Source of the DNA: Coniella vitis
Taxonomy: Eukaryota > Ascomycota > Sordariomycetes > Diaporthales > Schizoparmaceae
Reading direction: 5' to 3'
Assembly: GCA_011317545.1 (NCBI GenBank)
Contig: WUJK01000003.1
Location: forward strand, 4,154,001-4,218,000
DNA length: 64,000 nt
A model generated the notes under the pieces. It was not told the DNA's origin. It saw nothing but the letters and a program-made list of their open reading frames with translations, and did not search any database. The translations under genes were made by a program, and so were the position numbers. Positions within the stretch are counted from its first letter, which is position 1, and every line of letters starts with the position of its first letter. Positions 13,001 through 23,939 of this stretch are shown here, piece by piece.

Positions 13001-15514
13001 TTCTGTCGGATAGCAGGGAAGTCGAAGGAGCGGCGTCTACTATGTACTATGTAAGTAGAGAGGCGTGAGAGCAAGTAATCAGTCGACTGGGAGGTTGACG
13101 GGTCACACTTTCTATGAGCTGCTGAGGCATTGTTTTCTTGCAATCATCGATCCTTCAGACCGACTATCAGTACTAAAATGCGAGGGAACATGAAGCGAAT
13201 GACAGCACGGCATCGCTCTCCACTGACCTAGGCCCAGATCTTGTGCTGCCAGTGCCAACACGTGGCAGGCGTTGAGGCATCAGAATCTAATCCTGGCGGC
13301 ACAACAGGCGGTCTCTTCTGGGTGGCCGCACCCAAGATCCAGACTGCACAAGCGCGGCTGGTTCACCGCCTAATGATGGAGCCTGTGGGACAAGTCAGTA
13401 AAATACATGTAATGACCTGGTAACATCCGTTACTTGGGCGAGAGGGTACATACATTACGGCTGGAGCAGGAGCAACTTGGGATCGTGGAGACCGAAGCGC
13501 TGTCCTGGAGGCGTCTTGTTTGGCAGGCTGCCGCACATGAAGCGCGCGCTCTGGAGGTCTTCGCCGAAGAAGAATGTCAAGCTGAGATTCAAGCTTCAAA
13601 AGAATGAGTACTGGCCTAACGCGAAGGCATATCCGCGCGCTCGCAGTCTGGCAGGTCTGTGTGCGGCGCCAAAGGAAGTCGAGAGCCAGAGCGGACTTGA
13701 AACATAGGCTCAATGCGTTGACAGGCGGTTTCGGATTGACAGAGTCGAGCGAAGCGCTCCATTAGGCGCTTAGGTAAACAAATCATCAACGAGTGGCCCA
13801 GACGCTCTGCTTTTGTTGAATTAGTGATGCTGCAGTGGACAGTGGCAAGCCGTGGCTGGGAGCAGCGGGCAACACAGATTCGGCGTTTTCCGTCCAAGAA
13901 CCGCCTCAAGAGACAGGCAGATTGGCTATGCAACTCCTGAGGGCGAGAAGGACTGGCAAACACGCATGCTCGAGCCACTGGGCAAGCCACCACTGCTGCA
14001 GGCCTGCGGCCTGTGAGTGGTCGACTCTCGCGCTCGAGGCTGGCGGGTTTTTGACCTGCCGAGTCGAGGTAGTTAGTACCATGTATTCTGACTGTTGATC
14101 AGTTTGTTGCTGCAAGATCCTGGTCCCAGCTGGCAAGCAGTCCGCCAGGCAGTCCCGTCAATTAAATCAGAGCTACCTTGCAAGTCGGTGATGGGTTTTC
14201 CGGTGTCGAGAGTGCGTTTTGATATCTCGCAGAGTCGCAGCAGCCAAGAACGCAAGGAGTCACAGTCGGCACGACGGCGGATAAGTCAGCAAGCGGGCCC
14301 CTTGGTGTCCACCCCTCTCCGAGCATCCCCGTGCTCGCCCGGGCTGCAGGCACGCTGCCTATGATTGGTGCTAAGAATAGCCAAGCGCGCTGCTGGGTTG
14401 GGCCCTCCACAGCACATGCACGCGGGTCCAATGGCAGCGCAGCATGGCCCAGGCTGTCCGTCACGGCGGCTACAGAGGACAGGGGCCCCTGCAATTCTGC
14501 TGGCAGGGGACCTTTGCAGGACAGGGAGTGCTAAAGTGCAGTCGTGCAGTTCTGTACATGGTCCTATGTACATAGCAGAAATGGAATCGCCGAAATCGAC
14601 AAGTGCCGTCTTCTGCGTGCTTGGCTCCTTCTCGCTCTGGCGTGCGATGCCGGTGCCACTGACGATTTGTCGATGGAGTACGTGGCTGCCTGGGCTTGTC
14701 AATCTCGATTTGACAGGCTGGGGGGAGGGGGTTCTTTCTCTTCTCCAACACCGTCCACCTTCTGCCATGGCCGTGGCCAACATCAACATTACCGTCGACG
14801 GCCACAGCCATCAAGGCACTGACAACACAGCAGCACAGCACCCTCGAGAGCCAACGCCAGTGCACGCCCGCAGCCAAGGAAATCAACCACAGCAGCGATC
14901 CATCACCTGCAGGAGGATTCTGCCCTACAAGGAGTGCCGTGCCCGTCACAAGTCCAGCCTGCCAATCGTCTTGCAAAGCGCGCCGTGGGTTGTGCTGGCG
15001 CTTAACGGAGCAATCTGCACTCGCTGAGGACATCCAAACGGTACCGTTAGTCTCCACTCTGCGCTGCATCTGACCGGTACTCGCTGCTCTCTGGCTGCAT
15101 CTCAAGCTGACGCTAGCCTCTCTCCAGCATCGCCGCCCTCTGCGCCAATCGCAGCCCGCCGTCGACCTCGTTGCAAGGCCGCTGTCCTTGCTTGCCATCG
15201 TTTTTCCTTTTCGCCTCTGGCAGAATCAGAACCTGTGTGCTCGGTGGCCCCTGGGGCGCAAAGTGACAGGCTTTGCCCCAGTACATACCTAGAGTACGGC
15301 GAGTACCTGTAAGCATTTAGCTGGGCACGCAAATACATGCTGGGCCGCCCGCCCTGTTGGCGCTGTTGGTCCCTGTGGGCGCGCTGCAAGAGCCACTGGC
15401 AGGCCCTGGACACCCCTGTCGGGTGCTTCCACAAGTCCCCCTAAACCCAACCCACCAGCGCGCAGCAACCCCTCCACCGCCGCTACCAAGCAACCCAGCG
15501 ACCCAGCACGCATG
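7001..15514. other. Long region without a supportable gene (right part)
   Basis: There is a T16 run near 7011 and a strongly T/C-rich stretch to about 7320, then moderate-GC sequence with many stops in all frames. No convincing domain, splice-linked exon chain, tRNA box pair or transposase could be recognised. Minus-strand frames at 12638-12941 and 13363-13993 are the longest candidates for decayed coding sequence, but I recognise no family in them. GTACTATGTAC-like motifs occur at 13037-13055 and 14564-14575. Confidence 0.45.
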
Positions 15515-16314
15515 CTGCTTGCTGCTGCTTTCTAGCTGCATAACGCCCACAACCACCACCACCACGACCACCACCAACCCCTCTTCGCACTCGTCTTCGA
15601 CCTCGTCCGAGTCGCCTGCAGACGCAGAGCACCACCAAACCAGCACGACCCCTTCCACAGCCCTTCGAAGCGCCGGCTCAGCGCACAATATCCCAAACCG
15701 CCCAACCGTACTGGCTGCTTGCGCTCAACTCGACACCACAAGCCCGAAACATCCCCCTGTCGCTCGATCCGCGTCTTCGGGTTCGCTGTGGTCCCTCCTC
15801 AGCCTGCTTCTCGATTCCACCACCACTCCATTTTGGTGCGGCCCTCCTTCCCCTCTTCTTCCGCCGCCCGTTCTGGGCGCCGCGCTCTGCTCCTGGCGCC
15901 TTAGTCGGCTGGCTGTTGCGCACAAACAGACACGCGACAAGCTGGGTTGCTTGTTTCCCACGAGCTTAGTTTGTGGAGCCGTCCCTCGTCCACCGACTGC
16001 ACGCTTTGCCGCCCGTGACTGGTCGTTGTGCGTCTTTGCCGCCGTCAACTGCCTCCTAGTGTGCGCCTACTGTCCTGTCCTTGCATCACATATATCCTCG
16101 CCCAGCCCGCCGTCAACCCACCCGCCGGCCTGTCCACCTCTCCTCCTTACCCTCTCTCCAACTGCCGGACCTGACTCTTTCTCCTGCCTTACCCAAAGAG
16201 TCCATCTTGTCAGCGCAGTCTCAAACGGGCACAACTTTCCCGAGTCATTGACTTGACTCGACCCAGCTTCTTCTCTTATCCTGACCCGATCGCGCGCAGC
16301 CAAAAGCACCACCA

Positions 16315-16345
<31 letters not shown>

Positions 16346-16503
16346 AAGCAGCCAAGTCGCGAAGCAGCCCACCCTCCCATCGGTCTAGCCCGCTCGCCCA
16401 TAGCCACTACCACAACCAGTCTCCGCGTTCCGGATTCTCTTTCGTCACTTCTCACACAGCCAGCACCCATCAAGTGTCGCGCAAGTCTACAAGCGCTCTC
16501 ACA
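15515..16503 (+). promoter_or_regulatory. ATG-free pyrimidine-rich leader/promoter of the 314-residue protein gene
   Basis: This stretch is C- and T-rich on the plus strand and contains no ATG in any plus frame between the one at 15512 and the start codon at 16504. It holds a (CCAG)7 tract at 16316-16343. The composition and lack of upstream ATGs fit a long transcribed 5' leader kept free of upstream start codons. The transcription start is not visible, so how much is UTR and how much promoter is unknown. Confidence 0.5.
16316..16343. repeat. (CCAG)7 tetranucleotide repeat
   Basis: Seven perfect CCAG units within the leader, about 160 bases upstream of the start codon at 16504. Confidence 0.9.
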
Positions 16504-17448
16504 ATGTCGACCACAAGACCAAAGCTGCCGTCTCTCAAGACGCCAACCACAGCTACCTTTCCCTCGGACGCCCTGCTCTCCGCCTCGTCCATAAGGACTC
16601 CCCATTCAGCAATATCCTTCAAAGGACCGCTGTCGACTGCGCCGCTCTACTCTGCTGGTCTTCCTTCAGCAGGACTCCCTTCCGCCCCTCTGGACTACCC
16701 GCCCACCCCAAGCATGTTGTCTGCGAGACTCGACGACAACTTCAAGCCAGCCGAGAAGACGCCCATCACCCCTCCACTGGCCTACATGGACTTCCTCAAG
16801 TCCATCAACCCAGCATCACCGTCCATGGCGAGCCCGCCCCTCACAGCTCCCTTGCCAAGCAAGTCGTCGCTAAAGCGGACATCAACAGGCGATAGTGTCG
16901 AAACAGTCCAGACTATCAAGACCGAAGACACAGCAGACAGCACGACCGAGGATGACTTGGACAGCGTGCCGACCTCGGCAACCACAACTAGCGATGCGAC
17001 AGACTGCAGCTGCCACGGCGAGCACTCGGAGAAGGCTCCAAGGCCGGCCCCCATCTCCACAAAGCGCACCATCCCACTGTCATCATCAACGGCCGCGACT
17101 CTGCCGCTCTCGGCACCTGCAACAGGCCCTACTACCTTTCCAAGTCTCCGTGTTCCTCCAAGTCAAACGGTAGAGAGCCCTATGCGCTCACCATGGAGTG
17201 CCCGCAGTCTCAAGAGCCCCTTTGACTGGGATGCTGCGCTCAAAGCCAAGAGATATACCGAGATCTCGGCAGGCCCCACCAGTGCAGGCCCGACAAGTGC
17301 TGGGCTCCCTTCAGCTCGGGGAGACAAGAAGGCCACAAGTGTAAGACACATACGAGAGGTTGTGACCAGAACAGTCACATACACACCAAGAATGGAGCCC
17401 GCCCCAAGAGGGAAACGGAGGAAACTGAACGACACATCGGCAGAATAA
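16504..17448 (+). CDS. Disordered Ser/Pro/Thr-rich hypothetical protein, 314 aa
   Basis: Single-exon frame. The start is the ATG at 16504 in a CACAATG context; the open frame extends ten codons further upstream, but without an ATG. The protein is rich in Ser, Pro and Thr and has no visible catalytic domain, signal peptide or membrane segment. It carries degenerate repeats (SAGLPSAGLPSAPL near residues 50-65, SAGPTSAGPTSAGLPSA near 270), a Tyr-containing segment TPPLAYMDFLKSINP near 90-105, a short Cys/His patch (CSCHGEH) near 165-172, and a basic end, RGKRRKLND, that could be a nuclear localisation signal. The AYMDFLKS segment looks like the conserved core. It resembles conserved fungal proteins of unknown function; a nuclear regulatory role is inference only. 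Confidence 0.8.
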   Translation: MSTTRPKLPSLKTPTTATFPSDALLSASSIRTPHSAISFKGPLSTAPLYSAGLPSAGLPSAPLDYPPTPSMLSARLDDNFKPAEKTPITPPLAYMDFLKSINPASPSMASPPLTAPLPSKSSLKRTSTGDSVETVQTIKTEDTADSTTEDDLDSVPTSATTTSDATDCSCHGEHSEKAPRPAPISTKRTIPLSSSTAATLPLSAPATGPTTFPSLRVPPSQTVESPMRSPWSARSLKSPFDWDAALKAKRYTEISAGPTSAGPTSAGLPSARGDKKATSVRHIREVVTRTVTYTPRMEPAPRGKRRKLNDTSAE

Positions 17449-18527
17449 TGCGACGCGTTATACCAAAGATGCGACCACCAGTCATGCTAAAAAATCATGA
17501 GCCTTTTATTTCTTTGACATTTTCGACACCCCCTTTCTTGACTGCATGTCACACCACGACCACCACACACAATCACGGCCTGCCACACGCCATTTTTGTC
17601 TTTTTTCTTTTGTCACAATCTGAACGGGAACCATCGTTCAACGCCCTGGCGCATCTGCCTGCCTGGGCATACTACTTTCTCCTGTCGAGGGCCACCCAAA
17701 CAAATATTATACTATTAACGCTGATGATCATGACTTGCATCACCAAAACAAAAAAAAGAAAGAAGGCAGCATCAGGAGTTGCGAGGAATTTTGTCATTGA
17801 AAGGGAGAATGTGGGACGTTGAGGCGCATCTGCTTCGGAAGGGCAACGCATGGCGCACGGCGTTGCAGGACGGCGTCTCGAACCTCATCTGGACGAACAC
17901 GGAAAGTAGGGGAAGATACCAATGCTGGATAACCTACTTGCATGTTTTTTTTAGAGGTGATTTATCTCAACTTTTTGTTTTGATTGTGGATATTTGAAAG
18001 TCGGAAGGGAATACTTTTGGAAGGTGCTGCTACTTTGTAGCAAGCCATAGGTTATTCTATGAATGCGATTCAAAAACATGTCTATACTTGTATGGATTGA
18101 AGTATTTCATAATGGTAGTTTTTGGGAATGCAGGATTTTTGCCTCGTTCATAACACGAGCCTTGCTGCAAGCAAAGTATGTTTTCCTTTTTGAGATTGGA
18201 GCCGTGCGGTGTTGCTTGCCTCTCGGCTCGCTCGCTTGGTGTCCGTCGGATCACTCATTCCCACTTGGCTGTACATGTGGTGGACTATCTGGCATGATCA
18301 CATCGAGCGCATGTGACGAGGACGAAAATGTTACCCTGCAGGAAGAGGCACAAGTTATTGATTTCCTGGATGCTTGTTCGGCTATTGCCGTGGGTTTGTC
18401 TACAGGGTACGTAACGGGGGGGGGCGTGTGTTACTTTGGGGCGTGTGTGTGCTGGATATTGTACGAAAGAAAAGGAACAGGACCAGGGGAAGAAAGAAGA
18501 AAAAAAGAAAAAAGAGAAAAGAGAAAA

Positions 18528-18566
<39 letters not shown>

Positions 18567-19488
18567 TCTATTTGTGCAATCCTATTGGTTATGGGGACTA
18601 AGCGCTGAGGTGTGATTGGATTGGATTGGACTATGGGTTTGGGGTTTGGGTAAAAAGGCCTTTTTGTTTTTTGATAATTTCACGCCACCTGCTCTGTGAT
18701 CTGTCTTGGAGTGCTGAGTTTTGTGTGTAGTTTGGGTTGTAGATGGGTTATATATGGATGGATTAGCGCCTACTCATCTATGCCACTCTGCTCTCCTCAC
18801 ATCTCTCCGCTCCGCGTAAAGAAAGCCATCCGGCAAACAAGGCGGCAGCCTGATGACGGACAGTTGAATGGCAGTTCCGGACAATCAAAAAGAAACAAAC
18901 CGACTTGCCCCTTGTTTGATTGATTGAGCGGATAGGGGTAGATTGCCATGAAACCAAAAAAGTATTTCTTCTCTTATGGTTGTGCCGGAAAAGCCACTCC
19001 CCAGAGGAAGGATATATCCTCAGGATGCTAATCTTGTTATGAGAACAAGCATGGGCGAGGCTGGAATGTTAAGTACTTGGAGATCTCCGACAAGAACAGG
19101 CTGCTTCGAGGATATGAAGCGAGGTCAAGATACTGGGGTTCAGCGAGCTGACGGAGAAAAAGAAGAGCAGATGCTTCAAGCAGAGTCCAGGAGTCGATGT
19201 GACACAGTCAGTAGTGTGATTCAAGAACCATCCAGGGTCCGTCTTTCTCCAGTCCATAAACCCATTGTGTGCTGCTTCTCCTAGTATTTTAGAGAAGCAA
19301 AGAAAGACTGTGTTGTGTTATAGAGGCTCGACCATAGCCAGTTCCCAATGCCAGCCCAAGCATTGTCCTTTTGTGTCCCGCCAGCCAAAAAAAAAAAAAA
19401 AAAAGAAATCCTCATTCCACCTTGCGAACCTGCCTGGTGCTCGGACTCAAAGATGCACCCAAGGTGGATGTGAAGCGCCTCCTCCTCC
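17449..19488. other. Intergenic region with purine-rich simple repeats
   Basis: No gene is supported. The first few hundred bases are the likely 3' UTR of the preceding gene. An A/G-rich stretch ends in a (GA)n tract at 18537-18561, and an A-run lies at about 19387-19404. Confidence 0.55.
18537..18561. repeat. (GA)12 dinucleotide repeat
   Basis: Perfect GA dinucleotides following a longer A/G-rich tract that begins near 18490. Confidence 0.9.
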
Positions 19489-20483
19489 TCAGCACGAGTC
19501 ATGGCGGGCAATCACGTTCCAGCCATCCTGGAAGAACTGCTGGCCGTCGGCGCGGGAGAGGGAGGGGTCGGTGGGATCCAGGCATTGGGCGAGGATGAGC
19601 ATGACGCCGTCGCCAATGTTGTGGAAGCTATCCAGGACTTTGGCCTCGAGGTTCTGTACATTGGTCAGCAAGGGGAAGAAGGAGAAGAAGGAGAAGAAGA
19701 AGAAGAAAGTGAAAGAAAAAGTAAAGCAAAAACATGACGGGGGACAAGTCCAGAAGGAAAAAAGAAAACAAAAAGAAAAGAAAAAAAAAAGACTCACATC
19801 ATTGCACCAGTAAATGGCAGCATTGTAAGAGCACGAGACACGACCGCAGGTGCCCGGGCCAGGACCGTTGGAAGGGTTGCCCTTGAGACCGGCCAGGTAG
19901 GCGATGCCCTGGTAGAGACGCTGGGTGTCGGCCCACTGGAAGATGTGGCAGTAGGTGGTGGTCGGGGTGTAGGCGCCGCCGTGGCCACTGGGCGGCGGCG
20001 TGATGGTGGTGGTGGTCTGGTTGGCCTCGAGGTCGGCAGCGAGGGCGTTGACGGTGGCGTTGAGGGCCTTGGCCGTGGCCAGGTCGTGCTGGGCGATGGC
20101 GGCGAAGAGGTCTTGGATGGTGCCGGTGGCGGTGAGGTTGCTTGATGAAGAGGACGGTCAGTCTTTTTTTTTTTTTTTTTTTTTTTGGTGGTGGTCTTGT
20201 GGTGGTTGAAGGATGGGAAAGGGGGGTCCATGGAACTTACTAGGGGGTGGCGGTGTCGTTCATCTGGATGTACCAGTCGATGGGGATGATGCTGTAGGTG
20301 GTGTTGCCGGCCACGAGGACTTCGTCAGCCTTGGTAGGCAGAACCTGCTGCAGGTTTTGGATGGTATCAATCAGCTTGGGCAACTTGGGAGGATGGAAAA
20401 TGCAGGTCTGGAGGTGGACTTACAGCCTTGACGGTGGCGGCGAGGCCCACGAGGGCAGCAACAACAGCGTTGATGATCTGCAT
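19489..20483 (-). CDS. Small secreted cysteine-containing protein, 224 aa, four exons
   Basis: Exons 20483-20424, 20347-20241, 20140-19798 and 19653-19489, joined by GTAAGT, GTAAGT and GTGAGT donors with frame kept throughout. Residues 1-20 form a typical signal peptide (MQIINAVVAALVGL...). The mature part has N-glycosylation sites (NTT, NDT, NLT, NAT, NQT), an Ala/Asn-rich helical section, a Pro/Gly linker, and a C-terminal half with motifs CHIFQW, GPGPGTCGRVSCSYNAAIYWCND and a final HDSC. Six cysteines suggest three disulfides. This C-terminal signature recurs, as I recall, in fungal secreted proteins of unknown function, some listed as candidate effectors. Introns 2 and 3 are extreme polypyrimidine tracts (T-run at 20164-20186). 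It lies 1.5 kb downstream of the polygalacturonase on the same strand. Role unproven. Confidence 0.82.
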
Positions 20484-20695
20484 GTTGAAGGCGTGCAAGG
20501 CTCAAGATGAAGAAGGAGGACACCTGGCACTGGCTTTGATGGCAACGCAAAAGCTGGCAGGCAGAACAAGACTAGAAAGAAGTAGGTCTGGAAAAGAAGG
20601 GACTTGTCGTGCTGTTGGTGTGGGTGAAGAGGAGGAGCAAGGAGGAAGAGAAAAGGAAGGGAAAAAAAGGGCATCCTGAGGAGGGCACGGCGAGG

Positions 20696-20701
20696 TTTAT
20701 A
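20696..20701 (-). promoter_or_regulatory. TATA-like element of the small secreted protein gene
   Basis: TATAAA on the minus strand, about 213 bases upstream of the ATG at 20483, with a pyrimidine-rich stretch between them on the coding strand. Confidence 0.5.
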
Positions 20702-21662
20702 TGGTTTCCCAGAGAGGACGCTGGTGATGGCGGGCTCCACTTTCTGGCAAAATGCTGGGCTACAGTGAGTCACTGGCAGGTTCAAGAGACAAAGAAGTGA
20801 AGCTATCGCCAGGCACGGGGCTGCTTGTTGGTGAATCACTGACGGTTTGGTTGCGGTCTTGCGCTGCGCTGATTGGGTGGATGCCTGGCAACTCGCCAGT
20901 GAATCACTGTGGGCCCACCCATTGTTCTTTGGACAGGCAAATCGATCAAGAGGGTGATTCAGAGATCCATCTGGTTTGAATAGGCAGAAATGCATCGAGG
21001 CGCAGAGGTTGATTTTCGGTGCTGTGATATGTGTGGGCCACGACACCCAGATGTGGACTCCAAGCAGGGTGTCAGCTGGTTCGAGACTCGCAGGAGAAAA
21101 CTGCCAGGCTATATAAAAGCATTTTGCACCAGATTCTCTTTCCACGAGGATGGATCTGGCCAGGACTGCTGCATTTATAGGTGCAAATCTCTTCAAGTTT
21201 GCTACACGGACCAAGATCTTGTGAGTGAGCAGCGTCCCGTTCTTGGGTCAAATGGGGAGCAAACCGCATCAAGAATCTCTGGATCGGCTATTTGCAAGAG
21301 ATCGGAGACAGGATTCTTTGGTAGAGATTGGGGGGTTTCTGTACAGTCAGTCAGTGAGGAAAGGTACAGATTTGGTTAATTTTTGGAACCAGAGCTGTGG
21401 GCTCTTTTGTCCATGGACCATGGGCATAAAACGGTCATTGAAATAAGTAATGGTGATAGCAAGATTTGATTGTACAGCAAACCATACAAGCAAGCCACGG
21501 TATTAGCAAAGAGGCAGAGAGACTGACAATCAAACCCTCTGTTGAGCCTGCTTTGCTTTAATGGAAAGTTTTACACACTCCATGCTACTATACTAAGACC
21601 ACACTCCCAATCACACATGGCATTTTCAAGAACAAACAGTAGTTCAACAGCACAATCAAGTG
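20702..21662. other. Intergenic region with a plus-strand TATA box
   Basis: Promoter of the small secreted protein gene plus the 3' flank of the polygalacturonase. A perfect TATATAAAAG lies on the plus strand at 21112-21121, followed 30 bases on by an ATG (21150) opening a 24-codon frame with a GTGAGT donor at its end. No protein family could be recognised. Confidence 0.4.
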
Positions 21663-21668
21663 TTTATT
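21663..21668 (-). terminator. Possible polyadenylation signal of the polygalacturonase gene
   Basis: AATAAA on the minus strand about 307 bases past the stop codon at 21975, followed downstream by ordinary intergenic sequence. Fungal poly(A) signals are loose, so this is tentative. Confidence 0.3.
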
Positions 21669-21974
21669 GAAGAAAAAAAAAAAAAAAGAAGTCTAGCTTA
21701 GAAGAACAGTGCCCGTTGCTTTTTTCCTTTTTGCAGACGGACAGGATGAGTATGTACAGGGCGAAAGAATTGCAAAAACAGCCGCCACAAGCAAGATGGA
21801 GAAGAGAAGGAAGCAGGACTGCCGTTCTACTGGATCATCCAACTCATGCTTGTTTATCCTCTGGAGCAGCAACAGCAGCCATGCAGCAGCAGAAAGATGC
21901 TTGCACGGACAGCGAAGTCATCACCAACAAGGGACCTCCTCCCCCAGCCTTCAAAACCAAACCAAGAAAACCCC

Positions 21975-23554
21975 TTACGAGGAAGGGCAGATGTCGCCGC
22001 TGGGGGAGCAAGAGGTGGACCCGCCCGTGACATCAATGTTGGTCCAGGTGAAGTCGCTGCAGCTGTCGGTGCCGCAGAGGATGTAGTAGTTGTACGCGTC
22101 GTCGCCCGAGGTGGTGCCGGTGATGTCCTCAAAGACGACGCCGGTGATGGGGCAGTCGGAGCCTGGGTCGCCAGTGGGGCTGCCGTTCTCGTAGTCCTGC
22201 TGGACGTCGATGGCGTAGCTGTCAAGGAGGAAGAATGTGGTTAGCATTTTCAGTGGTTTCAAGGCAGGGGGACACTTTATAAGAACAGGGAAAGAAAAAA
22301 AACATACTCGGTAATGCCGCTGAGGGTGATGCCAGAGTAGGTGATGTCGCTAACGGAAGCATCGGTAGCGTCATCGTAGGTCTTGATCCGGCAGCCGTTC
22401 TCGGAGTTGACGACGGACGAGTCCTTGAAGGTGACGTTGGAGACGGTCTTGCCGGTCTTGATGGAGCCAATGGACAGACCGTGGCCGCCAGAGCAGTACA
22501 TGTTCTCAAAGACCATGTTGGAGCCGTCGTTGACGGCGACACAGTCGTCCTGGTTGTAGACGGTGACGTCGTGGACGTACAGGGAGTCCATGGAGGAGAC
22601 GTCGAAGCCGTCCGTGTTGTGGCCGAGCGCGCCGCCGCTCGAGTCCAGCTCGTCGCCGGCGCTGTTGTCGAGGATCAGGTTGCTCATCTCGAGGTCGCTG
22701 CCGCTGAGCGAGAACAGGTGCGTGGGCCAGTTCTGGATGGTGAGCTGCTCAAAGGTGAAGCCGTCGACGTCGTCGAGCTGGATGAACTTGTCGGGCTTGG
22801 ACGTGCCGCCGTTGGAGCCCTCGCCGTCCCAGTACTTGGAGCCCTGGCCGTCGATGACGGCGCCCGCCAGGCCGGCCACCTTGGCGTTGGAGCCCTTGAG
22901 CACAATGGGCGTGTAGTCCGTGTCGGGCGTGTACTCGACCGTCATGGTGGCGGCGAACAGCAGCGCGCCGCCGCTGGGCACCGTGACGGACAGCGTGCTG
23001 GACGCAGGCACCGTCACGCCGCTCAGCAGGACGTTGGAGCACGCCTTGACCGAGGCCGTGACGTCGGCAAAGTCGGTGACGGTGCAGGTCGTGCCGCCGA
23101 CGCCCGAGCCGCCGGCCAGCGAGCTGATGGCGGTGCCGCCCGAGCCCGAGCTGCCCGAGTTGGCCCCGTTGACCGAGCCCGAGCCCGTGGCGGTGGCCTT
23201 GGCCGTGGCCGAGGCGACGCCCGACGAGGCAGCCGCGCTGTAGCCGCCGGTCGCCTGGGCCTCGGCGTACGAGACGACGGTGGCGGCCGTCGAGTACGAG
23301 GGCGAGGGCGCCGTGGCGCTGGCCTCGTAGCTGGAGCCGGCGTCGGTGGCCTCGGCACTGCTGACGAGCGAGAGGGAGCCCGAGGGCTGCGCGCTGCCAG
23401 GGCCGCCACAGCCACGCGAGGGCTGCGAGCCGCTGTCATGGTCGCCGCCAGAGAAGCCGTTGCCCCAGCCGCGCTGGAAGATCTGGCCGTTGGGCACGGC
23501 CAGGGCGCCGGGCAGCACGGCTGCCGCAAGGGGCAAGATGGCAGCAGAACGCAT
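21975..23554 (-). CDS. Endopolygalacturonase (GH28) with long N-terminal linker, 496 aa
   Basis: Hydrolyses alpha-1,4-galacturonan (pectin) outside the cell. Exons 23554-22308 and 22218-21975, with a GTATGT donor and GACAG acceptor. The start is the ATG at 23554, which gives a signal peptide (MRSAAILPLAAAVLPG...). Residues about 30-155 are a Ser/Ala/Gly/Thr-rich linker. The catalytic beta-helix runs from about residue 156 (TTCTVTDF) to the end and has the GH28 signatures: NTD at 313-315, QDD at 335-337, GHG at 357-359 and RIK at 389-391, so all expected catalytic and binding residues are present. Ordinary fungal endopolygalacturonases are about 360-380 residues; the excess here is the linker, which is probably O-glycosylated. 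A long open frame on the opposite strand reflects GC-rich third positions. Confidence 0.93.
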
Positions 23555-23780
23555 CTTGGGTGTGGGTGTGTGGTGGTGTTTTGGGGTTCCTTTTTTCCTT
23601 ATCCAGGGACACACAAGTGTGCCACGAGTGTACAATGAAAAGAGAGAGAAAGCAGAGAGCTGTTCAAAAGATTGGACGCAACCGGGCGTGCTGGAGCTGG
23701 TGCAAGAGAGAGCGAGTGTGTGGGGGATGAGGAAGCAAAGGGAGACAAGACAGACACAACCGGATCCAGACGCAGGCGTC

Positions 23781-23786
23781 TTATAA
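23781..23786 (-). promoter_or_regulatory. TATA-like element of the polygalacturonase gene
   Basis: CTTTATAA on the minus strand, about 228 bases upstream of the ATG at 23554. The spacing is similar to that in the neighbouring secreted-protein gene. Confidence 0.45.
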
Positions 23787-23865
23787 AGTATCGAGCCCTG
23801 TGTTACGGCTGGCGGCGGAGGAGAGCCTCAAAGTGGTCGACGGGCAGCCAGGGGGCACGACCACG

Positions 23866-23939
23866 GGGGCGGCGGCGGCGGCGGAGGAGGAGGAGGCCCA
23901 CGAGGCCAGGAGGAGGAGGAGGAGGAGGAGGAGGAGGAG
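23866..23939. repeat. (GGC)n and (GGA)n trinucleotide tracts
   Basis: Back-to-back GGC (23866-23882), GGA (23883-23896) and AGG (23908-23939) runs in the polygalacturonase upstream region. Confidence 0.9.

Noticed and set aside
15357..16256. 299-codon plus-strand open frame
   Set aside because: It begins with TTG, contains no ATG at all, is low-complexity Pro/Ser/Thr and lies in the leader of the next gene.
22481..23638. 385-codon plus-strand frame opposite the polygalacturonase
   Set aside because: Antisense shadow caused by GC-rich third positions; repetitive Ala/Arg/Gly/Val composition. The minus strand has complete GH28 motifs.
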